DNA from: Marinicellulosiphila megalodicopiae
GTDB taxonomy: Bacteria; Pseudomonadota; Gammaproteobacteria; Pseudomonadales; Natronospirillaceae
NCBI RefSeq assembly: GCF_045862395.1
Contig: NZ_AP023087.1
Span: 4,154,001 to 4,218,000, forward strand
Length of the DNA: 64,000 bases
Direction of reading: 5' to 3'
The notes beneath the pieces are model-generated. The model did not search any database. It was given only the letters and a program-made list of their open reading frames with translations, and had not been told where the DNA came from. Each line of letters opens with the position of its first letter. The stretch's first letter is position 1. Below are positions 1 to 8,636 of this stretch, piece by piece. A program made the translations under genes and the position numbers.

Positions 1-149
1 TCACTTCGATCGGCAACCGTTACATTTTCTTGTAAGAATTGACGATAGGAATCCAGCTGGATAGCCAACAGATATGGCACGTCCATCACCGGTGGGAGTT
101 TACCGAAATCCTTGCGGATACGTTTTTTTTCAGTATACGAGTATGCCAT
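1..149 (-). CDS. rpoB: RNA polymerase beta subunit, N-terminal fragment
   Basis: Beta subunit of RNA polymerase, cut by the left window edge. Only about 50 N-terminal residues are present. They read MAYSYTEKKRIRKDFGKLP and continue with the conserved DVPYLLAIQLDSYRQFLQ stretch typical of proteobacterial RpoB. The ATG at 149 is preceded by a GGGGA ribosome-binding site. It is the last gene visible in the rplK-A-J-L-rpoB order, which is the normal bacterial layout. Identification is secure despite the truncation. Confidence 0.95.
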   Translation of the reverse strand, partial: MAYSYTEKKRIRKDFGKLPPVMDVPYLLAIQLDSYRQFLQENVTVADRS

Positions 150-240
150 TAGCAATCCCCAGTTCGTTTGTTTAACCACCCTTAACGGGCTGAATTTTTG
201 ACACGACGCATTTGAGAAAATGTGACGATTTTATAAACGG

Positions 241-274
241 AAAAAGGCCAGCAACAATTTCTTGTTACCAGCCA
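241..274 (-). terminator. hairpin with U-run between rplL and rpoB (attenuator-like)
   Basis: On the minus strand a GGCTGGTAACAA / TTGTTGCTGGCC imperfect stem is followed by TTTTT. It lies between the rplL stop and rpoB. In enterobacteria a partial terminator at this place lowers rpoBC transcription relative to L10/L12, and this is probably the equivalent. The function is inferred from position and structure. Confidence 0.7.
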
Positions 275-314
275 TTTTCTTCACGCTTTCGCGCGAGAAG
301 TTAAACTTAAGTTA

Positions 315-686
315 TTACTTAAGCTCAACAGAAGCGCCTGCAGCTTCAAGCTCTGCTTTCATAGCTTCAGCATCTTCTTTAGAAACGCCTTCTTTAACAG
401 TCGCCGGAGCGCCGTCTACGATTGCTTTAGCTTCTTTAAGACCTAGGCCAGTTGCACCACGAACTGCTTTAATAACGTTAACTTTCTTATCGCCAACAGC
501 AGATAATACAACGTCAAATTCAGTTTGTTCAGCAGCAGCTGCACCAGCATCACCACCAGCAGCAACGGCAACGCCAACTGCAGCAGTTACGCCAAATTTT
601 TCTTCCATTGCTTCGATTAATTCTACAACGTCTTTTACAGACATTTCAGCAACTGCATTGATAATATCGTCTTTAGATAGAGACAT
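315..686 (-). CDS. rplL: 50S ribosomal protein L7/L12
   Basis: Stalk protein of the large ribosomal subunit that recruits translation GTPases; four to six copies sit on L10. The 123 residues are the family length. The N-terminal dimerisation segment (MSLSKDDIINAVAEM) is followed by an Ala/Gly-rich hinge around residues 35-52 and the globular C-terminal domain with GLGLKEAKAIVD and a VKEGVSKEDAEAMKAELEAA tail. It lies 72 bp downstream of rplJ, as usual. A terminator-like hairpin separates it from rpoB. Confidence 0.98.
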   Translation of the reverse strand: MSLSKDDIINAVAEMSVKDVVELIEAMEEKFGVTAAVGVAVAAGGDAGAAAAEQTEFDVVLSAVGDKKVNVIKAVRGATGLGLKEAKAIVDGAPATVKEGVSKEDAEAMKAELEAAGASVELK

Positions 687-758
687 GATTATATTCCCAA
701 ATTTTGGAGCGATTTTCGCTCACATATAAATAATTTAAACCACTTATCGATAATTCGA

Positions 759-1253
759 TTAAGCAGCTGATTCTTCTTTCTGATCGCGAATTGCAGCAAT
801 GGTACGAACCAATTTGCCTGCAGATGCCTCTTTCATAACTGACATTAATCTTGCAATTGCTTCGTCGTAAGTCGGCAAACTTGCTAATAATTTAACATCT
901 GTAATGACACCTTCAAATGCAGCAGCTTTAATTTCGAATTTATCATTTGTTTTTGCAAAGTCAGATAAAATACGAGCGCCTGCACCAGGGTGTTCTTGAG
1001 AAAGAGCAATAATTGAAGGACCTACTAAATGCTCATTCAAGCAATCGTAATCAGTACCTTCTAATGCGCGACGAGCCAGTGTATTACGAACAACTTTCAA
1101 CCAAACACCGCTTTCGCGAGCCAGTTTACGTAATTCAGTCATATCACCAACAGTAACGCCACGAGAGTCTGCAACAACAGCAGAAAGTGCAGTACCTGCA
1201 GCTTCTTGCACTTGTGCAACAATCGCTTTCTTATCCTCGAGTCTAATAGCCAC
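759..1253 (-). CDS. rplJ: 50S ribosomal protein L10
   Basis: Base of the ribosomal stalk; it binds 23S rRNA and carries L7/L12 dimers on its C-terminal helix. The 164 residues fit the family, and the N-terminus MAIRLEDKKAIVAQVQEAA is characteristic. The gene starts with GTG at 1253, supported by GGAGA eight bases upstream. It is the first gene of the L10-L12 unit, and the 200-bp gap from rplA probably contains the L10 autoregulatory leader. Confidence 0.97.
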   Translation of the reverse strand: MAIRLEDKKAIVAQVQEAAGTALSAVVADSRGVTVGDMTELRKLARESGVWLKVVRNTLARRALEGTDYDCLNEHLVGPSIIALSQEHPGAGARILSDFAKTNDKFEIKAAAFEGVITDVKLLASLPTYDEAIARLMSVMKEASAGKLVRTIAAIRDQKEESAA

Positions 1254-1440
1254 GGGATTCTCCTGGATTTGATTAGTAAAAAACTAATCGTGTGTATCAA
1301 TTGCCAAAATAAATTAGCAACTCTTTTTTGGTATCAAATCCAAGCTCAAAAATTTCGAGCCGGGTAACACCGTTTGCGCAGGCATAATTAAGGACGAATC
1401 CACCTGCGGTCTTCAACGGCCACGCACAAATTACTTTGAA
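1254..1440 (-). promoter_or_regulatory. probable L10 leader / rplJ 5' region
   Basis: This 200-bp gap between rplA and rplJ has no ORF and contains several short inverted repeats, such as GATTAGT/ACTAATC near 1275-1295. In many bacteria the rplJ leader mRNA is bound by the L10-L12 complex for autoregulation. The position and length fit, but I did not fold it or match it to a covariance model. Confidence 0.45.
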
Positions 1441-1455
1441 CATGACCCGTTAAAC

Positions 1456-2154
1456 TTACTTTTGGCTTAAAGACGACAAATCAATAGTTAAGCCAGGACC
1501 CATAGTCGAGCTAAGTGTAATTTTTTTCAAATATACACCTTTCGCTTGAGATGGTTTTAATTTTCTTAATTCAGTGATGATGGCTTCAACGTTTGCACGC
1601 AATGCTGGAGCATCAAAACTTACTTTACCGATTGAAGCATGGATAATACCATTCTTATCAGTACGGAAACGAGCTTGACCTGATTTAGCATTCTTTACAG
1701 CAGTTGCTACATCTGGAGTCACAGTTCCAACTTTAGGGTTAGGCATTAAACCACGAGGACCTAAGATCTGACCTAATTGTCCAACGATACGCATTGCATC
1801 AGGAGACGCGATCACAACACCAAAGTCTAAATCGCCGCCTTTGATTTGTTCCATTAAGTCTTCCATACCAACAGCGTCAGCACCTGCAGCTTTAGCAGCT
1901 TCAGCGTTAGCACCTTGAGTGAAAACAGCAACACGAACATCTTTACCAGTACCACTTGGTAATACTGCAGAACCACGAACGTTTTGATCAGATTTACGCG
2001 CATCAACACCTAAGTTCACAGATAAATCAACTGATTCAGCGAATTTAACTTTTGATACTTCTTGCAATAATGCAACAGCTGAGTCGAAATCGTATGCTTT
2101 AGTAGATTCTACTTTTTCAGCAATTAATTTTGCGCGTTTAGTTAATTTAGCCAT
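1456..2154 (-). CDS. rplA: 50S ribosomal protein L1
   Basis: L1 stalk protein that binds 23S rRNA and helps release E-site tRNA; the free protein represses its own rplK-rplA mRNA. The 232 residues are full length. Recognisable blocks are MAKLTKRAKLIAEKV at the start, GQILGPRGLMPNPKVGTVT in the RNA-binding domain and TMGPGLTIDLSSL at the end. The ATG overlaps the rplK stop codon by one base, so the two genes are translationally coupled. Confidence 0.98.
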   Translation of the reverse strand: MAKLTKRAKLIAEKVESTKAYDFDSAVALLQEVSKVKFAESVDLSVNLGVDARKSDQNVRGSAVLPSGTGKDVRVAVFTQGANAEAAKAAGADAVGMEDLMEQIKGGDLDFGVVIASPDAMRIVGQLGQILGPRGLMPNPKVGTVTPDVATAVKNAKSGQARFRTDKNGIIHASIGKVSFDAPALRANVEAIITELRKLKPSQAKGVYLKKITLSSTMGPGLTIDLSSLSQK

Positions 2155-2588
2155 TATTCTACACCCTCAACGTTTAAGCCCATGCTACGTGCTGTACCAG
2201 CAATAGTACGAATTGCCGCGTCTTCAGAAGCAGCAGTTAAATCTGGCTCTTTAGTTTTAGCGATTTCTAATAATTGATCACGAGTAACCGTACCTACTTT
2301 TTCAGTATTTGGACGGCCAGAACCACTTTTAAGACCAGCAGCTTTTTTCAATAAAATTGCAGCAGGCGGTGTTTTAGTGATGAACGTAAAACTACGATCA
2401 CTATAAACTGAGATTACTACAGGAATTGGAAGACCTGGTTCAACACCTTGTGTTGCCGCGTTAAACGCTTTACAGAATTCCATGATATTCACACCTTTTT
2501 GACCCAATGCAGGACCAACTGGTGGACTTGGGTTTGCTTTACCAGCACCCACTTGTAGCTTAATGTAAGCTTCGACTTTCTTAGCCAT
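2154..2588 (-). CDS. rplK: 50S ribosomal protein L11
   Basis: L11 binds the GTPase-associated centre of 23S rRNA and is needed for RelA activation. The 144 residues include KLQVGAGKANPSPPVGPALG and the KTPPAAILLKKAAGL segment, both diagnostic. It is the first gene of the L11 operon, 108 bp downstream of nusG with a hairpin between them, and its stop overlaps the start of rplA. Confidence 0.98.
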   Translation of the reverse strand: MAKKVEAYIKLQVGAGKANPSPPVGPALGQKGVNIMEFCKAFNAATQGVEPGLPIPVVISVYSDRSFTFITKTPPAAILLKKAAGLKSGSGRPNTEKVGTVTRDQLLEIAKTKEPDLTAASEDAAIRTIAGTARSMGLNVEGVE

Positions 2589-2647
2589 TTTTTATTACCT
2601 CATTTTGGGTGCAAACGCCTTTAAATAAGGCTCCCCGCTTTAGACAC

Positions 2648-2683
2648 GAAAACCCCGAAAGACATACGCCCTTCAGGGTTTTC
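2648..2683 (-). terminator. hairpin between nusG and rplK
   Basis: GAAAACCCCGAA (2648-2659) pairs with TTCAGGGTTTTC (2672-2683), and the T-run is part of the 3' stem arm when read on the minus strand. It probably ends or attenuates the secE-nusG transcript before the L11 operon. Confidence 0.6.
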
Positions 2684-2696
2684 ATTATTTTATTGA

Positions 2697-3230
2697 TTAC
2701 GCTTTTTCAACTTGACTGAACGTCAACTCTACTGGTGTTGCGCGACCAAAGATGGAAACCGAAACTTGAAGTTTCGACTTCTCGTAATTTACTTTTTCTA
2801 CAGTACCGTTAAAGTCAGCAAATGGACCGTCATTAACTCGAACCACTTCACCTGGTTCGTAAACTGTCTTCTGAGCAACTTTATTTTCACCATCTTCAAC
2901 ACGCTGAAGGATGATATTTGCTTCTTTTTGAGTAATCGGCGCTGGCTTATCTTTTGTACCACCGATAAATCCAAGCACTCTAGGTGTACTTTTAACTAAA
3001 TGCCATGACTCATCCATCATGTCCATTTCAACTAATACATAACCTGGGTAAAATTTACGTTCACTTTTACGCTTTTTACCATCACGAATTTCTACAACAC
3101 TTTCAGTTGGCACCAAAACATCACCGAATAAGTCTTGCAGACCTTTTAATTCGATTTGCTCTTTTAAAGCACCCTGAACGCGTTTTTCATAACCGGAATA
3201 AGCATGAACAACATACCAACGCTTTGACAT
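2697..3230 (-). CDS. nusG: transcription termination/antitermination factor NusG
   Basis: NusG binds the RNA polymerase clamp and links it to Rho or to the ribosome through S10. The 177-residue protein has the NGN domain (MSKRWYVVHAYSGYEKRVQ to about residue 120) and a C-terminal KOW domain with GEVVRVNDGPFADFNGTVE. The start at 3230 lies nine bases from the secE stop, and the two form an operon with the upstream tRNA-Trp. Confidence 0.98.
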   Translation of the reverse strand: MSKRWYVVHAYSGYEKRVQGALKEQIELKGLQDLFGDVLVPTESVVEIRDGKKRKSERKFYPGYVLVEMDMMDESWHLVKSTPRVLGFIGGTKDKPAPITQKEANIILQRVEDGENKVAQKTVYEPGEVVRVNDGPFADFNGTVEKVNYEKSKLQVSVSIFGRATPVELTFSQVEKA

Positions 3231-3239
3231 TTTGATCCC

Positions 3240-3623
3240 TTAACTTCCGATATTAAAAACAACTGACATTAATGAAGCTAATCCAAGATCCATCATACCA
3301 ATAATAAACGCTGCAACTGCAGCCATTACAATAACCATAATGGTTGTTTGTATTGTTTCCTGACGCGTTGGCCAGACAACTTTTTTAATTTCTACAACTG
3401 ACTCTTTTCTTAACTGATTAACGCGCTTACCAGTTTGCGTCAACAACGCCAAACCTAAAGCAATCAGAACAGCTACAACCACACCACCTAGACGCATATA
3501 CCATGTAACACTTTCTATATTTGTATAATGGTAATTACCCCAAATAGCAGCAGTTAACACTACAACCACTAAAAGCCATACTACGTTATCTACTGGGTTT
3601 TTTTTATTTGATTCTGAACTCAT
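3240..3623 (-). CDS. secE: protein translocase subunit SecE
   Basis: Essential small subunit of the SecYEG channel in the inner membrane. I place the start at the ATG at 3623 (MSSESNKKN), giving 127 residues; an upstream in-frame start would add seven atypical residues. There are three hydrophobic segments, as in E. coli SecE (around residues 15-32, 40-60 and 95-120). The conserved RKESVVEIKKVVWPTRQE amphipathic helix precedes the last one. It lies 34 bp downstream of tRNA-Trp. The usual tufB between tRNA genes and secE is absent. Confidence 0.96.
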   Translation of the reverse strand: MSSESNKKNPVDNVVWLLVVVVLTAAIWGNYHYTNIESVTWYMRLGGVVVAVLIALGLALLTQTGKRVNQLRKESVVEIKKVVWPTRQETIQTTIMVIVMAAVAAFIIGMMDLGLASLMSVVFNIGS

Positions 3624-3657
3624 ATTTATATACTCACATACCATCTATGGTTTGGGA

Positions 3658-3733
3658 TGGCAGGCCAGGGGGGACTCGAACCCGCAACTTTCGGTTTTGG
3701 AGACCGACGCTCTACCAATTGAACTACTGGCCT
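3658..3733 (-). tRNA. trpT: tRNA-Trp (CCA anticodon)
   Basis: A full 76-nt tRNA with encoded CCA. Acceptor arms AGGCCAG and CTGGCCT pair perfectly, followed by discriminator G and CCA. The D-stem region TTCAATTGGTAGAGC, anticodon loop CTCCAAA with anticodon CCA, and T-loop GGTTCGAGTCC are all readable on the minus strand. It sits immediately upstream of secE-nusG and is probably co-transcribed with them from the promoter at 3771-3799. Confidence 0.97.
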
Positions 3734-3770
3734 ATACACTCGACGAACGCTCGTCAAAAAGAGAGCGCGG

Positions 3771-3799
3771 ATAATACGCAACAGAAAAAATAAAATCAA
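3771..3799 (-). promoter_or_regulatory. sigma-70 promoter for tRNA-Trp-secE-nusG
   Basis: On the minus strand TTGATT (3799-3794), a 17-bp spacer and TATTAT (3776-3771) precede a GC-rich discriminator (CCGCGCTC). The start of the tRNA lies about 40 bp downstream. GC-rich discriminators are typical of growth-rate and ppGpp-regulated stable RNA promoters. Confidence 0.7.
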
Positions 3800-3812
3800 G
3801 TAAAATTAAAGA

Positions 3813-5234
3813 TTAATCTTCATCTTCTTGGTTATCTTCAATCCCTAACTCTTTGATTTTGCGAGTTAAAGTATTCCTTCCCCATCCCAGCCATATGGAA
3901 GCATCTTTCTTACGGCCCGCAGTATGCTTGAGCGCAGCCTCAATCATAATCTTTTCAAAAGCAGGTAACGCCTCATCCAAAAGCGACTGATGCCCTCCCG
4001 CCAACTCTTTTTCCGCCCAGAATTTTAAACTCTGCTGCCAATCATCATTTTGCGGCGCTCGCTCAGTTTGAGTTTTAGTTAATTCAGGAGGCAAATCAGA
4101 TACATGCACCTCTCGACCTGAAGCCATCACAGTTAACCAACGGCAAATATTTTGTAATTGCCTTACGTTACCAGGCCAATCCAGCCCTGAAAGAAACACC
4201 TCTGATTCTGGCGCAAGTATTTTACTTTCAACCTTTAACTCAACAGCCGCCTCTTTCAGAAAGTGATGCAGCAGTTTTGGAATATCTTCACGCCTATTAG
4301 ACAATTTTGGTAAATGAATTCGAATCACATTTAATCGATGAAACAAATCTTCCCTAAAGCGACCATCAGTTACCATTTTTTCTAAATTCTGATGAGTAGC
4401 AGCTATTATTCTAACATCTACTTTTACCGACGAATGCCCGCCCACCCTATAAAATTCACCATCAGCCAAAACCCTCAATAACCGAGTTTGTGTTTCGTGA
4501 GGCATATCTCCAATTTCATCTAAAAATAATGTACCGCCATTTGCTTGCTCAAATCGACCACGACGCATATTTTGCGCACCAGTAAACGATCCTTTCTCAT
4601 GCCCAAACAGTTCAGATTCCATCAAATCTTTAGGGATCGCGGCCATATTTAAAGCAATGAACGCTTCTTCACGTCGTGGACTATGCCTGTGCAAGGCTTG
4701 GGCAACCAATTCTTTACCTGTGCCAGATTCTCCATTAATAAGCACTGTAATATTTGATTGCGACAATCGCCCAATTGCCCGAAACACTTCCTGCATCGCA
4801 GGCGCTTCGCCAATAATTTCAGTCTCGTTAGCACCATCATCTACTTCAATACGCGCATTTTGCTCTCTAGCATGAGCAATTGCCCGGCTTGCCAGCTCAA
4901 CGGCCTCGTCCACATCAAAAGGCTTAGGCAAATATTCAAACGCCCCGCCTTGATAAGATTGAACAGCCGACTCTAAATCAGAATGAGCCGTCATGATAAT
5001 TACAGGTAGGTCAGGATATTGCTCATGAACTTTGTTCATCATCTCAATACCATCCAATCCCTCCATACGCACATCAGAAATGATCGCCTCTGGCACTTCG
5101 GTTTTCAATTTAGTCAACAATGCCTGCGCTGATGAAAAGCTCGTACAAGTAATATCCGCTTTGCTTAACGCTTTTTCTAACACCCATCGGATAGATCGAT
5201 CATCATCAACGACCCAAAGTGAGGTTGTATTCAT
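3813..5234 (-). CDS. glnG: nitrogen regulation response regulator NtrC
   Basis: Sigma-54-dependent transcriptional activator of nitrogen assimilation genes. The 473-residue protein has a receiver domain with the DDD acidic pocket and phospho-acceptor D54 (IISDVRMEG). It then has an AAA+ domain with Walker A GESGTGKE, the sigma-54 contact loop ESELFGHEKGSFTGAQ, Walker B GGTLFLDEIGD and an arginine finger region. A Fis-type HTH at the C-terminus contains GWGRNTLTRKIKELGI. The start is the ATG at 5234 with AAAGGT upstream. It lies 22 bp downstream of its kinase gene. Confidence 0.97.
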   Translation of the reverse strand: MNTTSLWVVDDDRSIRWVLEKALSKADITCTSFSSAQALLTKLKTEVPEAIISDVRMEGLDGIEMMNKVHEQYPDLPVIIMTAHSDLESAVQSYQGGAFEYLPKPFDVDEAVELASRAIAHAREQNARIEVDDGANETEIIGEAPAMQEVFRAIGRLSQSNITVLINGESGTGKELVAQALHRHSPRREEAFIALNMAAIPKDLMESELFGHEKGSFTGAQNMRRGRFEQANGGTLFLDEIGDMPHETQTRLLRVLADGEFYRVGGHSSVKVDVRIIAATHQNLEKMVTDGRFREDLFHRLNVIRIHLPKLSNRREDIPKLLHHFLKEAAVELKVESKILAPESEVFLSGLDWPGNVRQLQNICRWLTVMASGREVHVSDLPPELTKTQTERAPQNDDWQQSLKFWAEKELAGGHQSLLDEALPAFEKIMIEAALKHTAGRKKDASIWLGWGRNTLTRKIKELGIEDNQEDED

Positions 5235-5256
5235 AATATTACCTTTAATCAATTAT

Positions 5257-6321
5257 TTATTTTTGTTCAATTGGAAAGTACAGGGAGAAACTGGTTCTAC
5301 CCGCCATTGAATCATGTTCAATTAACCCATCATGTCGATGCATGATTTGCTGCGCAATTGACAACCCAAGCCCCGTGCCTTTTGCTCGCCCTGAAATCAT
5401 TGGATAGAAAATATCCGATTTCAATTGCTCAGGAATCCCAGGGCCGTTATCTATAATTTCCAATCGACATGCCAATCGAACATTCTTTTTGCCCATTAAA
5501 ATCTGTCTTACAATTCTTGTTTTAAAAGTGATTTGCGCATTTGGTGTCCCGCTTTCTTTTAATGCTTGTACCGCATTTTGCACAACATTCAAAACCGCCT
5601 GAATCAATTGCTCTTTATCCGCTATGATTTTTGGAATACTCGGATCAAAATCACACAGCAACACAACGGATTTACCACATTCCACTTGAGCTAATTGATA
5701 GACCCTATCCACAACTTGATGGATATTGACCCGCTCAAATAACCCCGCTTCACGCGAGCCAAGCATTCTATCTACAAGATTTCTTAAACGATCCGCTTCT
5801 TCAATTATGATATTGGTATATTCAGTTAATTCAGAATTTTCGAATTCCGAGGCCAACAATTGTGCCGCTCCTCTAATCCCACCCAATGGGTTTTTTATTT
5901 CATGCGCAACGCCGCGCACCAATACCTGAGTTGTTTCTTGTTTTTGACGCATCTGCTCTTCACGATCAAAACGCACCATACGCTCAATATTTTGAATCTC
6001 GAGCAACACACAAACCACGCCATTTTCAACAATTGGCGAAGCCACCACATCCACCCTCACAGGCTTATGCCCCTTAATGCACCATTTTGCATCATGCTCA
6101 ATAACAGGCGCTTCAGACAACCCTGCCGCCTCAACCAACCTCTGGATTTTATCCACTTGAGAGAAAAAATCCTGAAATTCTCCACCTATTAATTGGTGCG
6201 AGGAACGATGAAATAGTGCCTCAGCACTAGCATTGACGTAGGTAACCTTAAATGAGCTATCTAGCAAAACAACCGACGTGGTTAAATTATCAAAAATTGA
6301 ATCAATATACGCTAACGTCAA
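5257..6321 (-). CDS. glnL: nitrogen regulation sensor kinase/phosphatase NtrB
   Basis: Cytoplasmic histidine kinase that phosphorylates NtrC and, with PII, dephosphorylates it. It has a PAS domain at about residues 8-70 and a dimerisation domain with the phospho-His in GVAHEIKNPLGG. An HATPase domain with N-box NVVQNAVQAL, G1 DNGPGIP and G2 GTGLGLSIAQQI follows. There are no membrane segments, as expected. The start is a TTG at 6321 with AGAGG eight bases upstream. No glnA precedes it here, unlike in enterobacteria. Confidence 0.95.
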   Translation of the reverse strand: MTLAYIDSIFDNLTTSVVLLDSSFKVTYVNASAEALFHRSSHQLIGGEFQDFFSQVDKIQRLVEAAGLSEAPVIEHDAKWCIKGHKPVRVDVVASPIVENGVVCVLLEIQNIERMVRFDREEQMRQKQETTQVLVRGVAHEIKNPLGGIRGAAQLLASEFENSELTEYTNIIIEEADRLRNLVDRMLGSREAGLFERVNIHQVVDRVYQLAQVECGKSVVLLCDFDPSIPKIIADKEQLIQAVLNVVQNAVQALKESGTPNAQITFKTRIVRQILMGKKNVRLACRLEIIDNGPGIPEQLKSDIFYPMISGRAKGTGLGLSIAQQIMHRHDGLIEHDSMAGRTSFSLYFPIEQK

Positions 6322-6420
6322 AAAAGAACCTCTTTAAATGAATATTCAAATTACAAAAAAATGCGCGACCTAGAGCGCCATCGCAAAAATCAAGCCAAGA
6401 TCAAAAAATAAATTAACCCC

Positions 6421-6474
6421 CTGCAGCCCGCACCCCTTCATTGTCGCCCATTTTAATTGCACCATAATAAAGCA
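6421..6474 (-). promoter_or_regulatory. possible NtrC site and sigma-54-like promoter before ntrB
   Basis: TGCACCATAATAAAGCA at 6458-6474 matches the 17-bp NtrC dyad well in one half (TGGTGCA on the minus strand) and poorly in the other. Downstream, 6421-6436 gives GG-N10-GC on the minus strand, with CTGCA at the -12 position. The spacing between them is shorter than usual. Autoregulation of ntrBC by NtrC is known elsewhere; here it is only suggested. Confidence 0.35.
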
Positions 6475-6804
6475 AGCAAGTTTTATTATGTTTAAATTTA
6501 TTTAAATTTTCAGCACCAAAAGTAAACACAGCGAAATTTTGAGTGCTAATTTCGCTTAAAAAGCTTAAAAAGCACCTATTTATGAGTTATATACGCAAAC
6601 GTCTAAAAGACACAACCAATTATTAAATCAATGAATATCCACTTTTTATTATTTTATCCCTGACATCAATGCCTGTATTAGCCATTAACTTGGCTCGATT
6701 ATTATCCTTATCACCTCCATTTAAAACTTTCGATGGATTGGAAAATCACTATAATGCTGAGCAATACGTGCCTACACACATTTACAAAAGATTTGGAACC
6801 AATA

Positions 6805-7371
6805 ATGGACAGCATCATTTTTTTCAAAAATCAAAATGAATTTCACAATTGGTTAGAAATGCATTGTGAAACTAAAGAAATCTGGGTGGGTTATTACAAA
6901 AAAAACTCAGGACAATCAAGTATAACTTGGCCAGAGTCTGTTGATGTCGCACTTTGTTTTGGTTGGATAGATGGCATTCGAAAAACCATTGATGATAAAA
7001 GCTATAAGATCCGTTTTACACCACGCAAAATCAAAAGCGTTTGGAGCGCTGTAAACGTAAACAAAGTCAAACAACTCATCCCCCTTGGAAAAATGAAACC
7101 TGAGGGAATGCTTGTCTATAATAAACGCAGTGACAAACAAGGTTACACATCTCAAGATAGAAATGTACAACTTTCTACTGAATACGAATCAAAAATAAAG
7201 TCAAACCTATCAGCTTGGGAATTTTTTACACAATTAGCTCCATCCTATAAAAGAGATTCCATTTGGTGGGTAATGAGCGCAAAAAGAAAGGACACGCAAT
7301 TAAGAAGACTCGGTATTTTAATTGAATCCTCTGAAGCAGGATTAAAAATCCCGAGTATGCGCAAAAAATAA
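6805..7371 (+). CDS. YdeI/OmpD-associated (OmdA) family protein
   Basis: A 188-residue soluble protein of the YdeI/OmdA family, annotated elsewhere as bacteriocin-protection or OmpD-associated; its biochemical function is unsettled. Family hallmarks are FHNWLEMHCETKEIWVGYYKK, SVDVALCFGWIDGIRKTID and the IRFTPRKIKSVWSAVNVNKV block. The ATG at 6805 is chosen because conserved sequence starts there; an earlier in-frame ATG at 6733 would add 24 residues with no family character. It stands alone, between ntrB and a lipoprotein gene on the same strand. Confidence 0.8.
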   Translation: MDSIIFFKNQNEFHNWLEMHCETKEIWVGYYKKNSGQSSITWPESVDVALCFGWIDGIRKTIDDKSYKIRFTPRKIKSVWSAVNVNKVKQLIPLGKMKPEGMLVYNKRSDKQGYTSQDRNVQLSTEYESKIKSNLSAWEFFTQLAPSYKRDSIWWVMSAKRKDTQLRRLGILIESSEAGLKIPSMRKK

Positions 7372-7506
7372 GTTCAAACATAACTTCTCTAACACTTCGC
7401 CATCACGGATCAACTCCCGATTACATACTAAATGTTATATTTTCGTGAGGATTCCTAGCATTTTATTATTTATGATCTTCAGGTCATTCTAATAAACGAG
7501 ATCATC

Positions 7507-8391
7507 ATGTTTAATTCTAGTCATATATTTAGTTCGGTAATTTTAAGTCTATTCATTTTACAATCATGCCAAGTTATTGAGACCTCAGACGATCAGTTCT
7601 CGGGCAAGCATACAGGCTCATTTTCTAAAATACAGATTGAAGGTCTTAAATACCAATCAGGTGATATTACAGGCATCACAAATGATATGGGTGAGTTTGA
7701 ATACGAACAAGGCAAAAAAATCAGTTTTTACATTGCAGATCAACAATTAATTTCATTAGATAATTCAAACCAAATCAACTACTACCCCACTTATAGCACA
7801 GTCGAAAATGATGACGAGACACTTATTAATTTTTGGCGATTAATGCTGTCATTAGATTTAGATGGAGATGCATCAAACGGCATTTATTTAGACCCTGCCA
7901 TTCATAATTTACAATTAAGCGATCTAGATTTAAGCACACAAACAAGCAACACAACTTTTGAAACCAATGCAAATGAATGGGTCGCTGCAAATAAAGGCTA
8001 TCACACACAATTAATACCAAGTGAAAATGCAATCACGCAAATCACCAATATAATAAACACTGACTTTACTTGCGGATCAACTCATGAAAAAGTTGGGCAA
8101 ACCATGACATTCAAAACCAAAAGTCATGATGTATCTGGAACAGCTGAAATTTTAAATGATTGTACGATTCGAATTACAAACTTTACATTCGACGGTAAAG
8201 GTCCTGCTGTATATTTTTATACAGGCAATAATGGTAATTTTAATTCAGGCAGCCGTTTAAGTGAAAAATTAACACGCGCATACAATAATGAAGTCGTGGA
8301 TATCCCTGTTTCTAACTTAGATGATTTTGATAGCTTAAGTGTATGGTGTGTGCAATTTAGAGTGAGTTTTGGTGATGGCGTATTTAATTAA
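7507..8391 (+). CDS. predicted lipoprotein of unknown function
   Basis: A 294-residue protein with a lipoprotein signal peptide: a hydrophobic run of about 15 residues ending in the lipobox LQSC at residues 18-21. The mature part contains a GLKYQSGDITGITNDMGEFEYE segment of the type seen in surface or adhesin-like proteins, and an acidic LDLDGDASNGIYLD calcium-loop-like stretch. The ATG at 7507 has a weak GAG upstream. I do not recognise a family for the whole protein. It is probably exported and anchored to the outer membrane. Confidence 0.7.
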   Translation: MFNSSHIFSSVILSLFILQSCQVIETSDDQFSGKHTGSFSKIQIEGLKYQSGDITGITNDMGEFEYEQGKKISFYIADQQLISLDNSNQINYYPTYSTVENDDETLINFWRLMLSLDLDGDASNGIYLDPAIHNLQLSDLDLSTQTSNTTFETNANEWVAANKGYHTQLIPSENAITQITNIINTDFTCGSTHEKVGQTMTFKTKSHDVSGTAEILNDCTIRITNFTFDGKGPAVYFYTGNNGNFNSGSRLSEKLTRAYNNEVVDIPVSNLDDFDSLSVWCVQFRVSFGDGVFN

Positions 8392-8588
8392 ATGAATCAA
8401 TTGAGTTGTGAAAGAACTAAACAATTATCCTATGAATTCATAAAACCTCCCAACATTTCGAAGGTAAATTTCAGGAAATAATCAGCATCATAAAAAACAT
8501 GCAAACCACCATGACTCATTTTAAATTAACCAAAGTGTTAGGGTCGAAATTTTCAAAATCGCTGTTTGAATAAATTCAATTTTAAAAG

Positions 8589-8636
8589 TAGGCGTCATAT
8601 TAGGTTACTCACCTAAATACCCGCTGTCGTCGCCTA
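8589..8636. other. nested hairpin in a gene-free gap (8392-9189)
   Basis: TAGGCG (8589-8594) pairs with CGCCTA (8631-8636), and inside it TTAGGT (8600-8605) pairs with ACCTAA (8611-8616). A TTAATTTTTC tract follows on the plus strand. It could be a distant terminator of the lipoprotein gene or an RNA structure. The rest of the 800-bp gap shows no ORF and no recognisable gene remnant, apart from a short direct repeat TAGAAATTCA near 8870-8890. Confidence 0.4.

Noticed and set aside
262..729. Plus-strand ORF of 155 codons over rplL
   Set aside because: It is the antisense shadow of rplL; composition and the certain identity of L7/L12 rule it out.
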